Source: JBKJZO01 sp046715235
GTDB taxonomy: Bacteria; Actinomycetota; Actinomycetes; BP-191
Direction of reading: 5' to 3'
Assembly: GCA_046715235.1 (NCBI GenBank)
Contig: JBKJZO010000143.1
Location: 1 to 6,394, forward strand
Length of the DNA stretch: 6,394 nt
Part shown: positions 1 to 6,369 of the stretch, piece after piece
Numbering within the stretch: the first letter of the stretch is position 1
Layout: every line of letters begins with the position of its first letter
Program-made: the position numbers and the translations under genes
The notes under the pieces: model-generated
Database searches by the model: none
Seen by the model: only the letters and a program-made list of their open reading frames with translations
Told to the model about the DNA's origin: nothing

Positions 1-1811
1 AACTCCACCAGGTTGCCCTTACTCTTGCTCATCTTCGAACCGTCGAGGATGACCATGCCCTGGTTGAGGAGCGCGCTGAAGGGCTCGGTGAAGCCGACCT
101 TGCCGAGGTCGAACAGGACCTTCGTGATGAACCGCGAGTAGAGCAGGTGGAGGATGGCGTGCTCGACGCCACCGGTGTACTGGGCGACCGGCATCCACTG
201 ATTGACCGCGGCGGGGTCGAACGGCCCGTCGGTGTAGTTGGGCGATGGGTAGCGCAGGAAGTACCAGCTCGAGTCGACGAACGTGTCCATCGTGTCGGCG
301 TCGCGTTGCGCCGGGCCGCCGCACTTGGGGCACTCGACGTTCTGCCAGTCAGGGCTGGACGCCAGCGGCGACGTGCCCTTGGGTCGCAGGTCGACCGTCG
401 ACGGGTCGGGCAACCGCACGGGCAGTTGCTCGTCGGGTACGGCGACCTCGCCGCAGTTGGGGCAGTGCACGATCGGGATCGGGCAGCCCCAGTAGCGCTG
501 GCGGCTCAGCAGCCAGTCGCGCAGCCGGAAGTTGATCGCCTTCTTGCCGCCGCCGCGCGCCTCAAGGTCGGCGGTGATCCGCTCGATGGCCTCGTCCTTG
601 CGCAGCCCGTCGTACGGGCCTGAGTTGACCAGTACGCCGTCGCCCGGCGCCGCGATGCCGTCGTCGACCTGCTCGGAGTCGGCGTTGTCGACGACGACGC
701 GCACCGGCAGTCCGAATGCCCGCGCGAAATCGAGGTCGCGTTGGTCGTGCCCTGGGACAGCCATGATCGCCCCGGTGCCGTAGTCGGCCAGCACGTAGTC
801 GGCCGCGTAGACCGGGATCCGCTCGTCGTTGACCGGGTTGATGGCGTACCGCCCGAGGAACACGCCGGTCTTGGGCCGGTCGGTCGACAGCCGCTCGATC
901 TCGGTCTCCTGCTTGACCTGCTCGACGTACGCCGCGAACTCGGCTTCGTGCCCGCCACCGGCGGCCAGCTCAGCGGCCAGCGGGCTGTCGGCCGCGACGA
1001 CGAAAAAGGTCGCGCCGTACAGCGTGTCGGGGCGGGTGGTGAAGACGGTCACCGGCTCGTTCCGGCCCTCGATCACGAAGTCGACATGCGCGCCGGTGGA
1101 CTTCCCGATCCAGTTGCGCTGCATGGTCAGCACCCGGTCGGGCCAGCGGCCCTCCAGCTGTGCCATGTCGTCGAGCAACCGGTCGGCGTAGTCGAGGATC
1201 TTGAAGTACCACTGGGTCAAGTTGCGCTTGGTGACCACGGCGCCGCACCGCTCGCACTTGCCCTGGACCACCTGCTCGTTGGCCAGCACCGTCTGGTCGT
1301 TGGGGCACCAGTTGACCGGGCTCGCCTTGCGGTAGGCGAGACCGCGCTCGAAGAAGCGCAGGAACAACCACTGGGTCCAGCGGTAGTACTCGGGGTCGCT
1401 GGTGTGCAGCCGGGTGCGCCAGTCGAAGCTGATGCCGAAGCGGCGGAAGCCCTCGACCTGCACGTCGATGTTCTCGTAGGTCCAGTCGACGGGGCTCAGA
1501 CCGCGCTTGATCGCGGCGTTCTCGGCGGGCAGGCCGAACGAGTCCCAGCCGATCGGGTGCAAGACGTTGAAGCCGTGCATCATCGCGTAGCGCGCGCCGA
1601 CGTCGCCGATCGAGAACGCCTCGGCGTGACCCATGTGCAGGTCGCCGGACGGGTAGGGGAACATGTCGAGCACGTACTTGCGGGGCCGCGGGTCGTCCGG
1701 ACCGCCCGCCTGGTGGAGCCCTAGCTGGTCCCAGACGGGCAGCCAGCGTTCCTCGGCAGCGTGCGGGTCGTACCTGTCGTCGTCGGCGATCAGCGCCGCA
1801 GTCTCGGTCAT
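1..1811 (-). CDS. leuS: Leucyl-tRNA synthetase, N-terminal 603 residues (3' end beyond window)
   Basis: Class I aminoacyl-tRNA synthetase that charges tRNA-Leu with leucine in the cytoplasm. Reading from ATG at 1811, the HIGH signature appears as HMGH at residues 59-62, inside the LeuRS-typical FPYPSGDLHMGH context. A zinc knuckle follows (C169, C186, C189). The CP1 editing domain carries the threonine-rich TTRPDT (258-263) and GTGAIMAVPGHDQRD (345-359), whose D356 and D359 correspond to the editing-site aspartates known in the family. A second cysteine set (C450/C453 and C494/C497) precedes DTMDTFVDSSWYF. The KMSKS loop is at 593-597, so both halves of the active site are present and editing is expected to be functional. 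The gene leaves the window at its left edge; the anticodon-binding and C-terminal domains are not visible (bacterial LeuRS is usually above 800 residues). A GAGAGA at 1820-1825 lies 8 nt before the ATG. Nothing appears damaged in the visible part. It is the last visible gene of the minus-strand run. Confidence 0.99.
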   Translation of the reverse strand, partial: MTETAALIADDDRYDPHAAEERWLPVWDQLGLHQAGGPDDPRPRKYVLDMFPYPSGDLHMGHAEAFSIGDVGARYAMMHGFNVLHPIGWDSFGLPAENAAIKRGLSPVDWTYENIDVQVEGFRRFGISFDWRTRLHTSDPEYYRWTQWLFLRFFERGLAYRKASPVNWCPNDQTVLANEQVVQGKCERCGAVVTKRNLTQWYFKILDYADRLLDDMAQLEGRWPDRVLTMQRNWIGKSTGAHVDFVIEGRNEPVTVFTTRPDTLYGATFFVVAADSPLAAELAAGGGHEAEFAAYVEQVKQETEIERLSTDRPKTGVFLGRYAINPVNDERIPVYAADYVLADYGTGAIMAVPGHDQRDLDFARAFGLPVRVVVDNADSEQVDDGIAAPGDGVLVNSGPYDGLRKDEAIERITADLEARGGGKKAINFRLRDWLLSRQRYWGCPIPIVHCPNCGEVAVPDEQLPVRLPDPSTVDLRPKGTSPLASSPDWQNVECPKCGGPAQRDADTMDTFVDSSWYFLRYPSPNYTDGPFDPAAVNQWMPVAQYTGGVEHAILHLLYSRFITKVLFDLGKVGFTEPFSALLNQGMVILDGSKMSKSKGNLVE

Positions 1812-1819
1812 CCTGCAAG

Positions 1820-1825
1820 TCTCTC
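1820..1825 (-). promoter_or_regulatory. Probable ribosome binding site of leuS
   Basis: On the minus strand the sequence GAGAGA lies 8 nt upstream of the leuS ATG. It is a modest Shine-Dalgarno match. No other methionine codon occurs until residue 50, which falls inside the catalytic fold, so the start at 1811 is the only sensible ATG. The 51-nt spacer to the phosphatase gene shows no terminator-like hairpin, so read-through from upstream is possible. Confidence 0.5.
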
Positions 1826-1862
1826 GGAATCACGCTGCCAGCCGAAACACGTATGCGGCACG

Positions 1863-2474
1863 TTAGTGAAGCGCGCCACCGGCGTTGAACTCGCTGAGCC
1901 GCCAGCCGCGCGGCGACTCGACGAGGACGGTACGGCGGGCGTTGCCGAGAGCGCTCAAGCGCCAGCACCATTCCCACGGCAGTTCGAGCAGGCAGCCGGT
2001 GAGGGCGCGGGCCGTACCCCCATGCGTGAAGAGAACGAGTGCACCGCCGGCCGCTACTTCCCCCAAGTGGTCATCCACCGCGGCCGCGGCACGCTCCGCG
2101 ACCGCTTTGAACGTCTCGCCGCCGCCACGCGCGGTGTCGACGCCAGCCACCCAGTCCGCGTACTCATCGGGGAATTGGGCTCGGGCTTCGTCGCCGGTCA
2201 GCCCGCTCCACAAGCCCATGTCGACCTCGCGCAGCCGCTCGTCGAGTTGCACCGGAAGACCGGTGAGAGCGGCGAGCGGAGCGGCGGTGTCAGCGGCGCG
2301 CATCGAGTCGGAGGACACGATCGAGGACGGCGCGTAGGCATTGAGCTCGACCGCGGCGGTCGTCGCCTGCGCGCGGCCGGTCTCGTCGAGGTGCGTGTCG
2401 AGGTGGCCCTGAAACCTGCCGTCCGCGTTATGCGCCGTGCGGCCGTGCCGCACGATAATCAGCCGACGGCTCAC
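1863..2474 (-). CDS. Histidine phosphatase superfamily protein (phosphoglycerate mutase-like, possibly GpgP-like)
   Basis: A 203-residue member of the histidine phosphatase (branch 1, cofactor-dependent phosphoglycerate mutase-like) superfamily. The phosphohistidine motif is RHG at 9-11 (H10 would be phosphorylated). R59 lies in SSDSMRAADTA, the general acid is probably E83 in LREVDMGLWSG, and the second catalytic histidine is H151 in FTHGG. All four core positions are intact, so an active phosphatase is expected. Its place directly after rsfS is that of the mycobacterial glucosyl-3-phosphoglycerate phosphatase gpgP, and parts such as the FQGHLDT...ETGRAQA stretch and the C-terminal WRLSEFNA resemble it. 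The substrate cannot be decided from sequence, because this superfamily is broad; alpha-ribazole phosphatase or another small phosphomonoester is also possible. The start is GTG at 2474, sharing a GTGA overlap of 4 nt with the rsfS stop. GAGG at 2485-2488 (10 nt upstream) could serve as binding site. Cytoplasmic; no signal peptide. Confidence 0.93.
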   Translation of the reverse strand: MSRRLIIVRHGRTAHNADGRFQGHLDTHLDETGRAQATTAAVELNAYAPSSIVSSDSMRAADTAAPLAALTGLPVQLDERLREVDMGLWSGLTGDEARAQFPDEYADWVAGVDTARGGGETFKAVAERAAAAVDDHLGEVAAGGALVLFTHGGTARALTGCLLELPWEWCWRLSALGNARRTVLVESPRGWRLSEFNAGGALH

Positions 2475-2866
2475 CGGCCCGCGGCCTCGGCGTTCCCGCC
2501 GACGGGAGTGGCGTCGACGAAAGGCACCCGCGGGCAGTCCTTCCAGAGACGCTCGAGCGCGTAGTAGGTGCGCTCGTCGGCGTGCTGCACGTGCACGACG
2601 CAGTCGACGTAGTCGAGCAGCACCCAGCGATGGTCGCGAAGGCCCTCACGGCGTACCGGCTTGGCGCCGAGGCCTTGCAGCCGCTCCTCGACCGAGTCGA
2701 CCACGGCCTTCACGGCCCGCTCGTTGGGGGCCGACACGATCACGAAGCAGTCGGTGATGACGAGCTGTTCGCTCACGTCGAGTACGACGATGTCGCGTGC
2801 CTGCTTGTCGGCGGCGGCCTGGGCGGCGGCGAGTGCCAGCTCGATCGATCGGGGTGAAGCAGTCAC
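2471..2866 (-). CDS. rsfS: Ribosomal silencing factor RsfS (YbeB/Iojap family)
   Basis: A 131-residue protein of the RsfS/YbeB/Iojap family, which binds large-subunit protein uL14 and blocks joining of the 30S and 50S subunits, lowering translation when nutrients run short. Visible family blocks are DIVVLDVSEQLVITDCFVI (25-43), SAPNERAV (45-52), and the conserved core EGLRDHRWVLLDYVDCVVHV (74-93) followed by ERTYYALERLWKDCP (98-112). Length is normal for actinobacterial members; the alanine- and glycine-rich tail after residue 118 is not conserved. The start is GTG at 2866, supported by GAGGA at 2875-2879 with 8 nt spacing. The stop overlaps the phosphatase start by 4 nt. Unlike the neighbouring junctions, 88 nt separate it from the gene upstream, leaving room for its own control. 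The nadD-rsfS linkage is widespread in bacteria and supports the assignment. Confidence 0.97.
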   Translation of the reverse strand: MTASPRSIELALAAAQAAADKQARDIVVLDVSEQLVITDCFVIVSAPNERAVKAVVDSVEERLQGLGAKPVRREGLRDHRWVLLDYVDCVVHVQHADERTYYALERLWKDCPRVPFVDATPVGGNAEAAGR

Positions 2867-2874
2867 AGACGAGG

Positions 2875-2879
2875 TCCTC
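2875..2879 (-). promoter_or_regulatory. Ribosome binding site of rsfS
   Basis: GAGGA on the minus strand, 8 nt before the GTG at 2866. It settles the rsfS start on a GTG. An ATG at 2891, further upstream, is in a different frame and gives no recognisable protein. Confidence 0.7.
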
Positions 2880-2940
2880 GGTGTCCGTCATCGGGTCGAA
2901 CGCGGGTCAGGTGACAAGGGTCCCACATACCCGGAGCCGC

Positions 2941-2952
2941 TTCCCGCGGGAA
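2941..2952. repeat. Perfect 12-bp palindrome TTCCCGCGGGAA in the gap before rsfS
   Basis: TTCCCGCGGGAA is its own reverse complement. It lies 2 nt past the stop codon of the LCP-like gene, within the 88-nt spacer to rsfS. As RNA it could form only a 4-bp stem with a CGCG loop, and no run of T follows, so it is not a convincing intrinsic terminator. It could be a protein-binding site, or chance in a GC-rich genome. Confidence 0.35.
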
Positions 2953-2954
2953 CG

Positions 2955-4304
2955 TCACGGTGTGTAGTCGGCGCCCACAATGACGATCACGTCGGCGACC
3001 GACTGCTCGACGTCGGAGACCTCGACGGCTTCGTCGGAGACGCCGAGCAACGCGGCAACGGCCCTACCTTCTTCGCCGGCGCGCGTACTGCTGTCGAACA
3101 CCTGCACGACGGTTGCCGCGTATCCGAACGAGTCGGCGTTGCCGGACTGCACGACCACGAAGCCGCCGGCGTTCAACTTGTGCGTCACGCCCTGGCCGAT
3201 GCCTACCGTGCCGACGCCATTGCGTACGACGACCCGGTTGGACGGGCGGTAGGGGTTGGGCGGCACTGACCCGGCGAGGTCGGTGGTCAGGATCGGCTCG
3301 AGTCCCTTCGTATCGAGCCGGTAGGTCTTCTGCTCCGCTCCGGTGTCGATGTCGACGACGGGGAGCAACGTCTCGGTGAGCTTGCCCGCGGCCTTGATCT
3401 CGGCCACCGCACGCAGTGTCTCCGCAAGGCGAGCCGGTTCGAGTGTGGTCTTCGACGCCGGCGCGGGCGGGAGCTTCGGTGTGATCTGCGCGGCCTCCTT
3501 AGGCAGCGCATCGAGTACGCCGTCGAGCACCAGTTGCAGGCGAGCAGTCCGGTCCAGGTCAGTCTCCTCAGCGCCCTGGTAGAGCGCGTATCCACTCGCG
3601 GCCGCGCCGTCGAGCGGCTGCACCCCAGCGGACAGAACCGGCGCGCCATCGCCGCTCTTCACTGGCCCGATCTCGGCGTCGACCTCGATGCTGACCGGCG
3701 CCAACCCGTCGACCAGCGCGGCGAGCCCTTGTGGCGTCAGGGTCCATGTGCCGTCGACGAGCACCCCGAGCTGGTTCCCGATCGTGTCGGCCGCAAGCTG
3801 CGGCCCGCCGAGGTGCAGGGCGCTGCCGAACACGCCGTCGCCGTACCCGGGCATCTGGGTGATGAGTCGCGACGGCACCAACGTCATCGACGCGGTGCCG
3901 GCCTCGGCATCGACGGCAATCAGCGCGGAGGACGCGGCGCCCTCGGACGGGAGTGAGAGCTGCACCAACAGCGTCGATTGCGTTCTGGCCTTGGCTGTCG
4001 GTGCGTCTTTCTTCTTGTCGCGATTGAGGAACGTCCAGGCCGCGATGACAACCAGCAGCAACGCGGACACCGCGAGAAGCGCGACGGCGACCTTGGATTG
4101 CCGACCGCGCCGGCTCGCGCGCTGCTCGGCGCGCCGCTCCGTGCGGTGCGGTTCGGGGCGCAGCGGTTCGATGACCGGGATCATCGGCTCGGGCGTCGCG
4201 GGGCCCTGGCCTTCAGCTTCTGGCGCGCTGCGTTGCAAGCGCCCCTTGTTCTTGCGCTGGTGGCGCTCGCTGCGACTGCCTGGCCGGGGCGGGTCCGAGC
4301 TCAC
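2955..4304 (-). CDS. Membrane-anchored degenerate LCP-like protein with C-terminal LytR_C domain
   Basis: A 449-residue protein. Residues 1-70 are hydrophilic, rich in Arg, Pro and Glu, with no signal peptide. One membrane helix follows (about 71-93), then a basic patch (RDKKKD), giving a type II topology with most of the protein outside the cell. Residues 111-270 align by eye with the LytR-CpsA-Psr (LCP) fold: SALIAVDAEAGTASMTLVPSRL (126-147) matches the usual sheet leading to PRDT, LHLGGPQLAADTI (163-175) and GLAALVDGLAPVSIEVD (193-209) match later LCP blocks, and DLDRTARLQLVLDGVL (249-264) matches the usual DxxRxxRQQ helix. Key LCP residues seem lost. Residues 356-447 form a LytR_C domain ending in VIVGADY. 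LCP enzymes attach polymers to peptidoglycan; this protein is more likely a non-catalytic wall-associated partner (inference). The GTG start at 4304 overlaps the nadD stop by 4 nt and has GGAG at 4310-4313. Confidence 0.85.
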   Translation of the reverse strand: MSSDPPRPGSRSERHQRKNKGRLQRSAPEAEGQGPATPEPMIPVIEPLRPEPHRTERRAEQRASRRGRQSKVAVALLAVSALLLVVIAAWTFLNRDKKKDAPTAKARTQSTLLVQLSLPSEGAASSALIAVDAEAGTASMTLVPSRLITQMPGYGDGVFGSALHLGGPQLAADTIGNQLGVLVDGTWTLTPQGLAALVDGLAPVSIEVDAEIGPVKSGDGAPVLSAGVQPLDGAAASGYALYQGAEETDLDRTARLQLVLDGVLDALPKEAAQITPKLPPAPASKTTLEPARLAETLRAVAEIKAAGKLTETLLPVVDIDTGAEQKTYRLDTKGLEPILTTDLAGSVPPNPYRPSNRVVVRNGVGTVGIGQGVTHKLNAGGFVVVQSGNADSFGYAATVVQVFDSSTRAGEEGRAVAALLGVSDEAVEVSDVEQSVADVIVIVGADYTP

Positions 4305-4930
4305 GCCGTCTCCGCTGATGCGGCGTCGGGCCGGTAGAGATGGCGCTTGTCGACGTATTCGGCCACGCCATCGGGAACGAGGTAGCGGATCGGGGCACCA
4401 CGCGCGACCCGGGCACGGCAGTCGGACGACGAGATAGACAGCGCCGGTATTTCGACAAGGCTGACCGCGCCTGCCGGGAACGCCGCGTCAGACATAGTGA
4501 ATCCCGGTCGCGTCGCGCCGATGAAATGGGCCAACGAGAAGAGCTCGTCGACCGCGCGCCACGTCAGGATCTCCATCAGAGCATCGGCGCCGGTGATGAA
4601 GAACATCTCGACGTCGGCGCCCCGCTCAGTACGAAGGTCGTGCAGAGTGTCGATCGTGTACGTCGTGCCGGCACGATCCATGTCGATGCGGCTGACCGTG
4701 AAACGCGGATCGGACGCGGTCGCGATGACGGTCATCAGGTAGCGGTCCTCCGCGGGCGACACATCGGGTCCGTGCTTGAACGCCGGCTGACCGGTCGGCA
4801 CGAACACCACCTCGTCGAGCCTGAACAGGCTCGCCACCTCGCTGGCGCAGACGAGATGTCCGTGGTGGACCGGGTCGAACGTGCCGCCCATAACACCGAG
4901 CCGGTAATGGCTTCGGTCGTCGAATGTCAC
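4301..4930 (-). CDS. nadD: Nicotinate-nucleotide adenylyltransferase
   Basis: Transfers AMP from ATP to nicotinate mononucleotide, giving deamido-NAD, the step shared by de novo and salvage NAD synthesis in the cytoplasm. The 209-residue protein has the nucleotidyltransferase signature GGTFDPVHHGH at 15-25, with the HxGH-type catalytic histidines H22 and H25, the block AGTTYTIDTL (87-96), FFITGADAL (110-118), and the C-terminal ATP-binding motif ISSSDCR (166-172), the family's ISSTxxR form. The tail RYLVPDGVAEYVDKRHLY is typical of actinobacterial NadD. Length is normal. The likely start is GTG at 4930, 28 nt after proA; an AAGG sits only 1 nt away, too close for a good binding site. The next in-frame candidate, ATG at residue 14, would begin immediately at the GGTFDP loop and remove the first strand, so the GTG is preferred. 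The end overlaps the next gene by 4 nt. Confidence 0.97.
   Translation of the reverse strand: MTFDDRSHYRLGVMGGTFDPVHHGHLVCASEVASLFRLDEVVFVPTGQPAFKHGPDVSPAEDRYLMTVIATASDPRFTVSRIDMDRAGTTYTIDTLHDLRTERGADVEMFFITGADALMEILTWRAVDELFSLAHFIGATRPGFTMSDAAFPAGAVSLVEIPALSISSSDCRARVARGAPIRYLVPDGVAEYVDKRHLYRPDAASAETA
4309..4313 (-). promoter_or_regulatory. Ribosome binding site of the LCP-like gene
   Basis: GGAGA on the minus strand, inside the end of nadD, 4-5 nt before the GTG at 4304. It supports initiation at the GTGA overlap rather than at an internal methionine; the next methionine, residue 41, would still keep the membrane helix but has no such support. Confidence 0.55.
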
Positions 4931-4958
4931 GCCTTGAGAGTACCGGCGCGCACCGGGG

Positions 4959-6212
4959 CTATTCGCGGATGTGGCCGTCGCCCGTGACCACGAACTTCGT
5001 CGACGTCAGTTCCGCCAGGCCCATCGGCCCTCGCGCGTGCAGCTTCTGCGTGGAGATGCCTATTTCGGCTCCGAAGCCGAACTCTCCCCCGTCGGTGAAA
5101 CGCGTCGACGCGTTGACCATGACCGCCGCCGAGTCGACCGCGGCGACGAAGCGTCGCGCCTCGCCCTGGTCGCGGGTCACGATGGCCTCGGTGTGGCCCG
5201 AGCTCCAGCGCCTGATGTGCTCGACCGCCGCGTCGAGCGACGGCACGACCGCAACCGCCAGATCCAGGTCGAGGTACTCGGCTTCCCAGTCGACGTCGGT
5301 CGCGGCGACGACGTCCCGCGAGTACGACGCGACGGCGTTGTCGCCGTGCACGGTCACGCCGGCTGCCTTCAGTGCCTCGAGCACTCTGGGCAGGAACTCT
5401 GCGGCAGCGTCGACGTGCACGAGCAACGTCTCAGCCGCATTGCAGACCGCCGGCCGCGACGTCTTGGCGTTGATGATGATGCGCTCCGCGACGTCGAGAT
5501 CTGCCGAGGCGTCGACGTACACATGGCAGTTGCCGACCCCCGTCTCGATCACGGGAACGGTGGACTCCTCGACGACCGTTCTGATGAGCCCGGCACCGCC
5601 GCGCGGTATGAGTACGTCGACGAGGCCGCGCAGTCGCATCATCACCTTGACCGAGTCGTGGTCGATGCCTGGGACGAGCGAGATCGCGTCAGCGGGTAGC
5701 CCGGCCGCCGTACCGGCTTGGGTGAGGATCGCGACCAGCGCCTGGTTGCTGCGAATCGCTGAGGCACTCCCGCGCAGCAGCGCGGCGTTGCCGCTTTTGA
5801 TGCACAGCGCCGCGGCATCGACCGTCACGTTGGGACGCGCTTCGTAGATCATGCCGACGACACCCATGGGCACGCGGATCTGCCGCAGTTCGAGGCCGTT
5901 GGGCAAGGTCGATCCGCGCACGACTTCGCCGACCGGATCAGGCAGGCGTACGACGTCGCGCAGCCCCGCGGCCATGTCGGAGATCCGCTTGGGAGTCAGC
6001 GCCAGGCGATCTATGACCGCCGCTGGCACGCCGTCTTCGCGCGCCCGCTCGACGTCCTGCGCATTGGCCGCGAGCACGTCGTCCTGGCTCGCCTCGAGTG
6101 CGTCAGCCATCGCGGACAAAGCGCCGTCCTTGACGGTGCGTGGCAGCAACGCGAGCTGCGCTGCGGCGACCTTCGCGCGCCGCGCGACCTCGACGACGTC
6201 GCTCTCCGCCAT
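4959..6212 (-). CDS. proA: Glutamate-5-semialdehyde dehydrogenase (gamma-glutamyl phosphate reductase)
   Basis: Reduces gamma-glutamyl phosphate with NADPH to glutamate-5-semialdehyde, the second step of proline synthesis from glutamate, after ProB. The 417-residue protein belongs to the aldehyde dehydrogenase superfamily, and its length equals the family norm. Visible blocks: VPMGVVGMIYEARPNVTVDAA (114-134), the substrate and cofactor region KSGNAALLRGSASAIRSN (139-156), DVLIPRGGAGLI (199-210), VIETGVGNCHVYVD (221-234), and the catalytic cysteine C257 in TSRPAVCNAAETLL. The ProA signature lies around 326-345 (DAAVEHIRRWSSGHTEAI), and VNASTRFTDGGEFGFGAEIG (366-385) is fully conserved. The start at ATG 6212 has a strong GAGGAGG 5 nt upstream. 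It is the first gene of the visible minus-strand run, so the operon promoter probably lies in 6213-6290. proB is not in the window. The TAG stop is 28 nt from nadD. Confidence 0.98.
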   Translation of the reverse strand: MAESDVVEVARRAKVAAAQLALLPRTVKDGALSAMADALEASQDDVLAANAQDVERAREDGVPAAVIDRLALTPKRISDMAAGLRDVVRLPDPVGEVVRGSTLPNGLELRQIRVPMGVVGMIYEARPNVTVDAAALCIKSGNAALLRGSASAIRSNQALVAILTQAGTAAGLPADAISLVPGIDHDSVKVMMRLRGLVDVLIPRGGAGLIRTVVEESTVPVIETGVGNCHVYVDASADLDVAERIIINAKTSRPAVCNAAETLLVHVDAAAEFLPRVLEALKAAGVTVHGDNAVASYSRDVVAATDVDWEAEYLDLDLAVAVVPSLDAAVEHIRRWSSGHTEAIVTRDQGEARRFVAAVDSAAVMVNASTRFTDGGEFGFGAEIGISTQKLHARGPMGLAELTSTKFVVTGDGHIRE

Positions 6213-6217
6213 TCGTT

Positions 6218-6224
6218 CCTCCTC
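6218..6224 (-). promoter_or_regulatory. Ribosome binding site of proA
   Basis: GAGGAGG on the minus strand with 5 nt (AACGA) before the ATG at 6212. It is the best Shine-Dalgarno sequence in the window and fixes the proA start. Confidence 0.85.
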
Positions 6225-6234
6225 GGTTGATCCC

Positions 6235-6240
6235 AGGGTA
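6235..6240 (-). promoter_or_regulatory. Weak candidate -10 element for proA
   Basis: TACCCT on the minus strand fits the loose actinobacterial TANNNT pattern. Transcription would then begin about 16 nt before the proA ATG, just upstream of its ribosome binding site. No convincing TTGACA-like -35 element is seen at the right distance, so this is only a candidate. Confidence 0.2.
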
Positions 6241-6274
6241 CCGGCGACGTGATGATCAGGCGTGTGAGCGGCGT

Positions 6275-6288
6275 ACCCCTATAGGGGT
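6275..6288. promoter_or_regulatory. Palindromic operator candidate, CsoR-like (ACCCCTATAGGGGT)
   Basis: A perfect 14-bp inverted repeat made of a C4 tract, a central TATA and a G4 tract, preceded by T at 6274. Operators of the CsoR/RcnR family of copper and other metal sensors have this layout: pseudo-palindromes of the TACCC...GGGTA type with C and G tracts around an AT-rich centre. It lies between divergent genes, 63 nt from the proA ATG and 42 or 82 nt from the candidate plus-strand starts at 6330 and 6370. The resemblance is seen by eye; the regulator and its ligand are inference. Confidence 0.5.
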
Positions 6289-6294
6289 TGTCTT

Positions 6295-6318
6295 CTCCTG
6301 TGAGACTGCTGACAGGAG
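6295..6318 (+). promoter_or_regulatory. Small hairpin covering an AGGAG motif in the plus-strand leader
   Basis: CTCCTGT (6295-6301) and ACAGGAG (6312-6318) are exact inverted repeats with a 10-nt loop. The right arm contains AGGAG at 6314-6318, a possible Shine-Dalgarno sequence 11 nt before the ATG at 6330, so folding would hide it. GAGAC (6302-6306) with GTCTC (6320-6324) offers a competing pairing. No T run follows, so it is not a terminator. Confidence 0.35.
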
Positions 6319-6369
6319 TGTCTCGGGACATGCCTGACACCGACCGGGTTGATCGGCGAGGGTTCGCTG

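Noticed and set aside
741..1724. Plus-strand open frame of 327 codons opposite leuS
   Set aside because: Antisense shadow produced by high GC; the product is a repetitive Val/Ala/Gly/Asp/Arg-rich sequence without a recognisable domain.
1812..1862. Terminator or promoter between the phosphatase gene and leuS
   Set aside because: The 51 nt contain a short TGCC...GGCA pairing but no strong stem, no T run and no clear -35/-10 pair; neither call can be supported.
970..1977. Long minus-strand open frame of 335 codons starting inside the phosphatase gene
   Set aside because: It runs in a different frame across the leuS 5' half and its leader. Its product is arginine- and proline-rich low-complexity sequence, while the leuS frame there shows clear LeuRS motifs (HMGH, zinc knuckle, editing domain).
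1761..2564. Plus-strand open frame of 267 codons opposite the phosphatase gene
   Set aside because: Antisense shadow spanning three real genes and two junctions; no family resemblance.
2941..2952. Intrinsic terminator at the palindrome after the LCP-like gene
   Set aside because: The palindrome leaves only a 4-bp stem once a loop is allowed, and no T-rich tract follows in the direction of transcription.
4924..5847. Plus-strand open frame of 307 codons opposite proA
   Set aside because: Antisense shadow; Ser/Thr/Ala-rich without motifs, while the opposite strand encodes full-length ProA with all family blocks.
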